Assembly (NCBI GenBank): GCA_002455425.1 | Contig: DKKT01000076.1 | Coordinates: 85,401 to 94,439, forward strand | Reading direction: 5' to 3' | Source: Chthonomonas sp. UBA6659 | GTDB taxonomy: Bacteria; Armatimonadota; Fimbriimonadia; Fimbriimonadales; Fimbriimonadaceae | Length of the DNA: 9,039 nucleotides | In this document: positions 5,690-9,039 of the stretch, in pieces | How positions within the stretch are numbered: the stretch's first letter is position 1 | Layout: each line of letters opens with the position of its first letter | The notes under the pieces: generated by a model | What the model was told of the DNA's origin: nothing | Seen by the model: the letters and a program-made list of their open reading frames with translations, nothing else | Database searches by the model: none | Translations under genes and position numbers: made by a program

Positions 5690-7582
5690 ATGAGCGAACT
5701 GCACCCCTATCTCGCCCAGATCGTCGAGCCCCGCGATCTCCACCGGTTTTCGGACAAGGAGCTCCACGAGGTGGTACGCGAGGTGCGGGCCGCCATCCTC
5801 GGCCACGTCAGCCGAACCGGCGGCCACTTCAGCTCGAATCTCGGCACCGTCGAACTCACCGTGGCGCTCTACGCGGCTTACGACATCCCGCCGGACAAGG
5901 TCGTCTGGGATACGGGCCACCAGGCATATCCGCACAAGATGCTAACCGGGCGACTCGACCGATTCGAGTCCCTTCGCCAGTACAAGGGCCTTAGCGGCTT
6001 CCTTCGACGCGAAGAGCATGAACTCGATGTCTTTGGTGCCGGCCATGCAGGCACTGCGATCTCGGCCGCGCTCGGCTTCGCGATCGCGCGGGACCGACTC
6101 GGCACGCCCGAACGCGTCGTCGCCGTGACCGGCGACGCCGCGATCGCTTCCGGCATGAGTTGGGAAGCACTCAACCATGGCGGCGACCTCGGCTCCGACC
6201 TGACCGTCGTGCTGAACGACAACCGAATGTCGATCGCGCCGAACGTCGGGGCCCTGACGAGCTATCTCCAGAAGCTCCGCTCCCGTCCGACGCTCCAAAA
6301 CCTCGCCCAGCGAGCCAAGGGCGTGGTCCAGAAGCTACCTTCGCCGATGACCCGCGTCGCCGCCGGCCTTCGCCACGGCATCACCCACTACTTCGCGCCC
6401 GAAGATACGGGCACGATCTTCGAAGAGATGGGCTGGGAATACATCGGACCGGTCGACGGCCACGACCTCGACAGCCTCCTGGAGATCTTCCGCAACGTGC
6501 GCGTGCTGAGCGGGCCGGTCTTCGTCCATGCGCTGACCGTCAAGGGCAAGGGCTACGACGTCGCCGAAGAAGACGCCCGCAAGTGGCACGGCGTAATCCC
6601 GTTCGACCTCGAGAAGTGCGAGATGACCAAGGCGGCGGGACCGGTCACGTTCACCCAGGCCTTCGGCGATGCGGCGATCGAATGTGCGGAGCAAGATGAG
6701 GCGGTCGTCGCGATCACGGCCGCGATGCCCGACGGCACCGGCCTGACCGGGTTCTCGAAGCAGTTCCCCGATCGGTATTACGACGTCGGCATCGCCGAAC
6801 AGCATGCGGTGACGTTCGCGGCCGGCCTCGCCGCCGGCGGTCTGAAACCGTTCTGCGCGATCTACAGCACGTTTCTCCAGCGAGGCTTCGACCAGGTCCT
6901 CCACGACGTCTGCATCCAGAATCTTCCCGTGCGGTTCTTCCTCGACCGGGCCGGGCTCGTCGGCGACGATGGCCCGACCCACCACGGCGCATTCGATATC
7001 AGCTTCCTCACGCTGATTCCGCACCTTGCGCTGATCGCGCCCCGCGACACAACCGAGCTTCGCGAGATGGCGCGCTTCGCGCTCTCCTACGACGCCGGTC
7101 CCCTTGCCGTGCGCTATCCCCGGGGCGCGAGCGACGACCGCCTCCCCGAGGCGCGGACGCCGATCGTCTTCGGCAAGGCCGAGGTCCTCCGAGAAGGTCG
7201 CCACGTATCCCTCATCGCGGTCGGGTCGATGGTCGGGCCGGCGTGGGAAGCCGCCGACCAGCTCGCGGCCCGGGGCATCGACGCCACCGTGATCAACGCG
7301 CGCTTCGTTAAGCCTCTCGACGCCGAGACGATCGTGGCCGCGGCGCGGGAGACCCGATTCGTGGTCACGATCGAAGAGAACGTCCAGACCGGGGGCTTCG
7401 GCCAGGCCGTTCGGGATGCGCTCCACGAAGCTGGACTCGGCGACGTCCCCCACCAGATCCTCGCGCTGCCCGACGCCTTCGTCGAGCACGGTAGCCAGCC
7501 ACTGATCCGGCGCGACTGCGGGCTCGACGCGGACGGGATCGTGGCGGCGGTGACGTCCCAAGTCCGTGCACACCTGCGCTAG
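5690..7582 (+). CDS. dxs: 1-deoxy-D-xylulose-5-phosphate synthase
   Basis: Thiamine-diphosphate enzyme that condenses pyruvate with glyceraldehyde 3-phosphate to give deoxyxylulose phosphate, the entry step of the non-mevalonate isoprenoid pathway and a precursor for thiamine and pyridoxal phosphate. The 630 residues match the family. Visible: GGHFSSNLG with His46, WDTGHQAYPHK (73-83), FGAGHAGTAIS (115-125), the cofactor/metal motif at 148-178 (Asp149, Asn178), catalytic Glu370 in DVGIAEQH, DRAGLVGDDG, and RYPRG (475-479) for substrate phosphate. Domains run thiamine-binding (about 1-300), pyrimidine-binding (about 320-480) and C-terminal transketolase-like (about 493-620). Odd point: the usual GDGA is GDAA (148-151), with Ala for the second Gly of the thiamine signature. 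Start ATG 5690 gives the normal N-terminus. tkt follows 51 bases downstream in the same direction, suggesting an operon. Transketolase or another family member is ruled out by the DXS-specific motifs. Confidence 0.98.
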   Translation: MSELHPYLAQIVEPRDLHRFSDKELHEVVREVRAAILGHVSRTGGHFSSNLGTVELTVALYAAYDIPPDKVVWDTGHQAYPHKMLTGRLDRFESLRQYKGLSGFLRREEHELDVFGAGHAGTAISAALGFAIARDRLGTPERVVAVTGDAAIASGMSWEALNHGGDLGSDLTVVLNDNRMSIAPNVGALTSYLQKLRSRPTLQNLAQRAKGVVQKLPSPMTRVAAGLRHGITHYFAPEDTGTIFEEMGWEYIGPVDGHDLDSLLEIFRNVRVLSGPVFVHALTVKGKGYDVAEEDARKWHGVIPFDLEKCEMTKAAGPVTFTQAFGDAAIECAEQDEAVVAITAAMPDGTGLTGFSKQFPDRYYDVGIAEQHAVTFAAGLAAGGLKPFCAIYSTFLQRGFDQVLHDVCIQNLPVRFFLDRAGLVGDDGPTHHGAFDISFLTLIPHLALIAPRDTTELREMARFALSYDAGPLAVRYPRGASDDRLPEARTPIVFGKAEVLREGRHVSLIAVGSMVGPAWEAADQLAARGIDATVINARFVKPLDAETIVAAARETRFVVTIEENVQTGGFGQAVRDALHEAGLGDVPHQILALPDAFVEHGSQPLIRRDCGLDADGIVAAVTSQVRAHLR

Positions 7583-7633
7583 CCGAGTTCCGAGTCTCCG
7601 AACGCTCCAGTTCCGGCAGGTACCATCCGGACC
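7583..7633 (+). other. dxs-tkt intergenic spacer with an imperfect palindrome
   Basis: This 51-base spacer contains CCGG, GGTACC and CCGG evenly spaced at 7613-7630, an 18-base near-palindrome broken only at the two dinucleotides between its parts. It ends three bases before the GTG start of tkt. GGCAGG at 7615-7620 might be a weak, distant ribosome site. No U-tract follows the palindrome, so it is not a standard terminator. CCGG is common in GC-rich DNA, so chance is quite possible. Confidence 0.35.
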
Positions 7634-9039
7634 GTGAACTCCCCGACGACGACCCTGGATGCCCTCTGCATCGCGACCGTGCGCGGACTCGCGATCGACA
7701 CCGTCCAGAAGGCGAACTCCGGCCACCCCGGCCTCCCTCTCGGCGCGGCCCCGATGGCACACGTGCTCTGGACGCGGCACTTGCGGCACAACCCGCGCCA
7801 CCCGGGCTGGTTCGATCGGGATCGATTCATCCTCTCCGCCGGGCATGGCTCCGCGCTCCTCTACGCGCTCCTCCATGTCACCGGGTACGACCTGCCCCTC
7901 GAAGAGCTGCAGCGCTTCCGACAATGGGGCAGCATCACCCCCGGACACCCGGAAAACCACCTCACCCCGGGCGTCGAGATGGCCACCGGGCCGCTCGGCC
8001 AGGGATTCTCGACCGCCGTCGGGATGGCGATCGCGGAGCGCTTCTTGCGAACGACGTTCGCTCACCCCGGCGTCGAGTCGCCAATCTCGCACTTCACGTA
8101 CGTCCTCGCTTCGGACGGCGATCTGATGGAAGGCGTCACCCAAGAAGCCGCCTCGCTCGCCGGACACCAGGGGTTGGGGCGCTTGATCGTCCTCTACGAC
8201 GACAACCGCATCACGATCGACGGATCCACCGATCTCGCCTTCACCGAAAACACTCCCGCCAAGTACGAGGCCCTCGGCTGGCATGTCCAGACCGTCGACG
8301 GCAACGACATCGAGGCCGTCGATGCAGCGATCGTGGCGGCGAAGGCGGTCGAGGACCGGCCGTCGCTGATCTGCTGCAAGACCGTGATCGGCTACGGTAG
8401 CCCGGCCAAAGCCGGTTCGGCCAAGTCCCACGGCTCCCCCCTCGGCGTCGAAGAGGTGAAGGCGACCAAGCGAGCCCTCGGCCTCCCGGACGACCTCGAA
8501 TTCCACGTCCCCGATGACGTGTACGCTGCCTACCGCCGAGCGATCGAGCAAGGACGCGATGCCGAAGCCGATTGGCAACGACGGATGGACGCCTACGCCG
8601 CCGCCGATCCGGAGAGTGCGGCCGCCCTCCGGGCCGCCATCGTCGGAGATGTCTCCACGACGGTCATCGCCTCGATCCCGACGTTTGTTGAACCGGAGCA
8701 GACCCGCAAGGCGAGCCAGAAGGTTCTCAACGCGATCGCAGGACCGATGCCGACTCTGATCGGAGGCTCCGCCGATCTCGCCGAGAGCGTCTTCACTGAA
8801 ATCCACGGTTCCGGAACGATGCAGGTCGCCGATCCCACGGGCCGCAACATCGCGTTCGGCATTCGTGAGCACGCGATGGCGGCGGCCGTGAACGGCATCG
8901 CGCTTCACGGCGGCTGCCGCGCGTTTGGAGGCACGTTCCTCATCTTCAGCGACTACTGTCGCCCTTCGCTCCGCCTTGCCGCCCTGATGCATTGCCCGTC
9001 GATCTTCCTGTTCTCCCACGATTCGATCGGCCTCGGCGA
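7634..9039 (+). CDS. tkt: Transketolase (3' end outside window, GTG start)
   Basis: Thiamine-diphosphate enzyme that moves two-carbon units between sugar phosphates in the pentose phosphate pathway, releasing glyceraldehyde 3-phosphate. The first 468 of an expected roughly 660-670 residues are visible. Motifs in order: KANSGHPGLP with His31, SAGHGS with His71, the thiamine/metal motif SDGDLMEG (160-167, Asp161) with Asn191 in YDDNRITIDG, KAGSAKSHGSPLG (259-271, His266), TRKAS (357-361), IGGSADLAES (376-385), catalytic Glu412 in GIREHAM, and FSDYCRPSLRLAALM. There is no in-frame ATG near the start; GTG 7634 gives the usual N-terminus (TTTLDALCIATVRGLAIDTVQKANSGHPG region) and is the only sensible start after the in-frame dxs stop at 7580-7582. 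The first glycine of the usual GDGDLMEG is Ser160. Being a partial GTG-initiated gene, it is easily missed by ATG-based gene finding. Its C-terminal domain lies outside the window. Confidence 0.97.
   Translation, partial: MNSPTTTLDALCIATVRGLAIDTVQKANSGHPGLPLGAAPMAHVLWTRHLRHNPRHPGWFDRDRFILSAGHGSALLYALLHVTGYDLPLEELQRFRQWGSITPGHPENHLTPGVEMATGPLGQGFSTAVGMAIAERFLRTTFAHPGVESPISHFTYVLASDGDLMEGVTQEAASLAGHQGLGRLIVLYDDNRITIDGSTDLAFTENTPAKYEALGWHVQTVDGNDIEAVDAAIVAAKAVEDRPSLICCKTVIGYGSPAKAGSAKSHGSPLGVEEVKATKRALGLPDDLEFHVPDDVYAAYRRAIEQGRDAEADWQRRMDAYAAADPESAAALRAAIVGDVSTTVIASIPTFVEPEQTRKASQKVLNAIAGPMPTLIGGSADLAESVFTEIHGSGTMQVADPTGRNIAFGIREHAMAAAVNGIALHGGCRAFGGTFLIFSDYCRPSLRLAALMHCPSIFLFSHDSIGLG

Noticed and set aside
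7583..7633. Intrinsic terminator between dxs and tkt.
   Set aside because: No strong GC stem followed by a T run is present; the near-palindrome there lacks a U-tract.
6335..9019. An 894-codon open frame on the minus strand spanning most of dxs and tkt.
   Set aside because: It lies wholly antisense to two unmistakable genes, is Arg/Asp/Gly/Val-rich low-information sequence with no recognisable domain, and long antisense frames are expected in high-GC coding DNA.

Overview
The window is GC-rich (roughly mid-60s percent by eye), gene-dense bacterial chromosome with no mobile elements, RNA genes or CRISPR. It holds nine protein genes, two of them cut by the window edges, and the longest stretch without a gene is 126 bases. 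Most genes are housekeeping. The best clue to the organism is the secreted protein at 4022-5089. It combines a beta-rich module carrying HWLRQ with a C-terminal pair of dockerin-like calcium loops ending in NFG. From memory, that arrangement is common in Armatimonadota (Fimbriimonas and Chthonomonas relatives), so an Armatimonadota bacterium, perhaps Fimbriimonadia, is my tentative placement. This is inference, not proof.

Layout: (1) 1-2484, plus strand, a tightly packed run: the end of lipoyl synthase lipA, adenylosuccinate synthetase purA one base later, and a eukaryote-like 8-oxoguanine DNA glycosylase whose ATG shares one base with the purA stop. (2) 2481-3895, minus strand: a coiled-coil/C4 zinc-ribbon protein followed by a predicted lipoprotein whose GTG start overlaps the zinc-ribbon stop (GTGA). 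The lipoprotein converges on the glycosylase gene, and both stop on one CTAG. (3) 3896-4021, a short divergent regulatory gap, then the secreted dockerin-like protein on the plus strand. (4) 5061-5603, minus strand: a SprT-like zinc metallopeptidase overlapping the 3' end of the secreted-protein gene tail to tail. (5) 5690 to the window end, plus strand: dxs, then a GTG-started transketolase gene (tkt) 51 bases downstream that runs off the edge.

How the genes work together: lipA, purA and the glycosylase look co-transcribed but serve separate jobs (lipoate cofactor synthesis, AMP synthesis, oxidised-guanine repair). dxs and tkt are a metabolic pair. Both encode thiamine-diphosphate enzymes, and transketolase interconverts pentose phosphates with glyceraldehyde 3-phosphate, which DXS condenses with pyruvate to start the non-mevalonate isoprenoid pathway.

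I found no convincing new defence, mobile or biosynthetic system. The points most worth a second look are the secreted modular protein, the OGG1-type glycosylase, a strong apparent excess of the palindrome CGATCG across the window, and substituted residues in normally conserved motifs of DXS and PurA.
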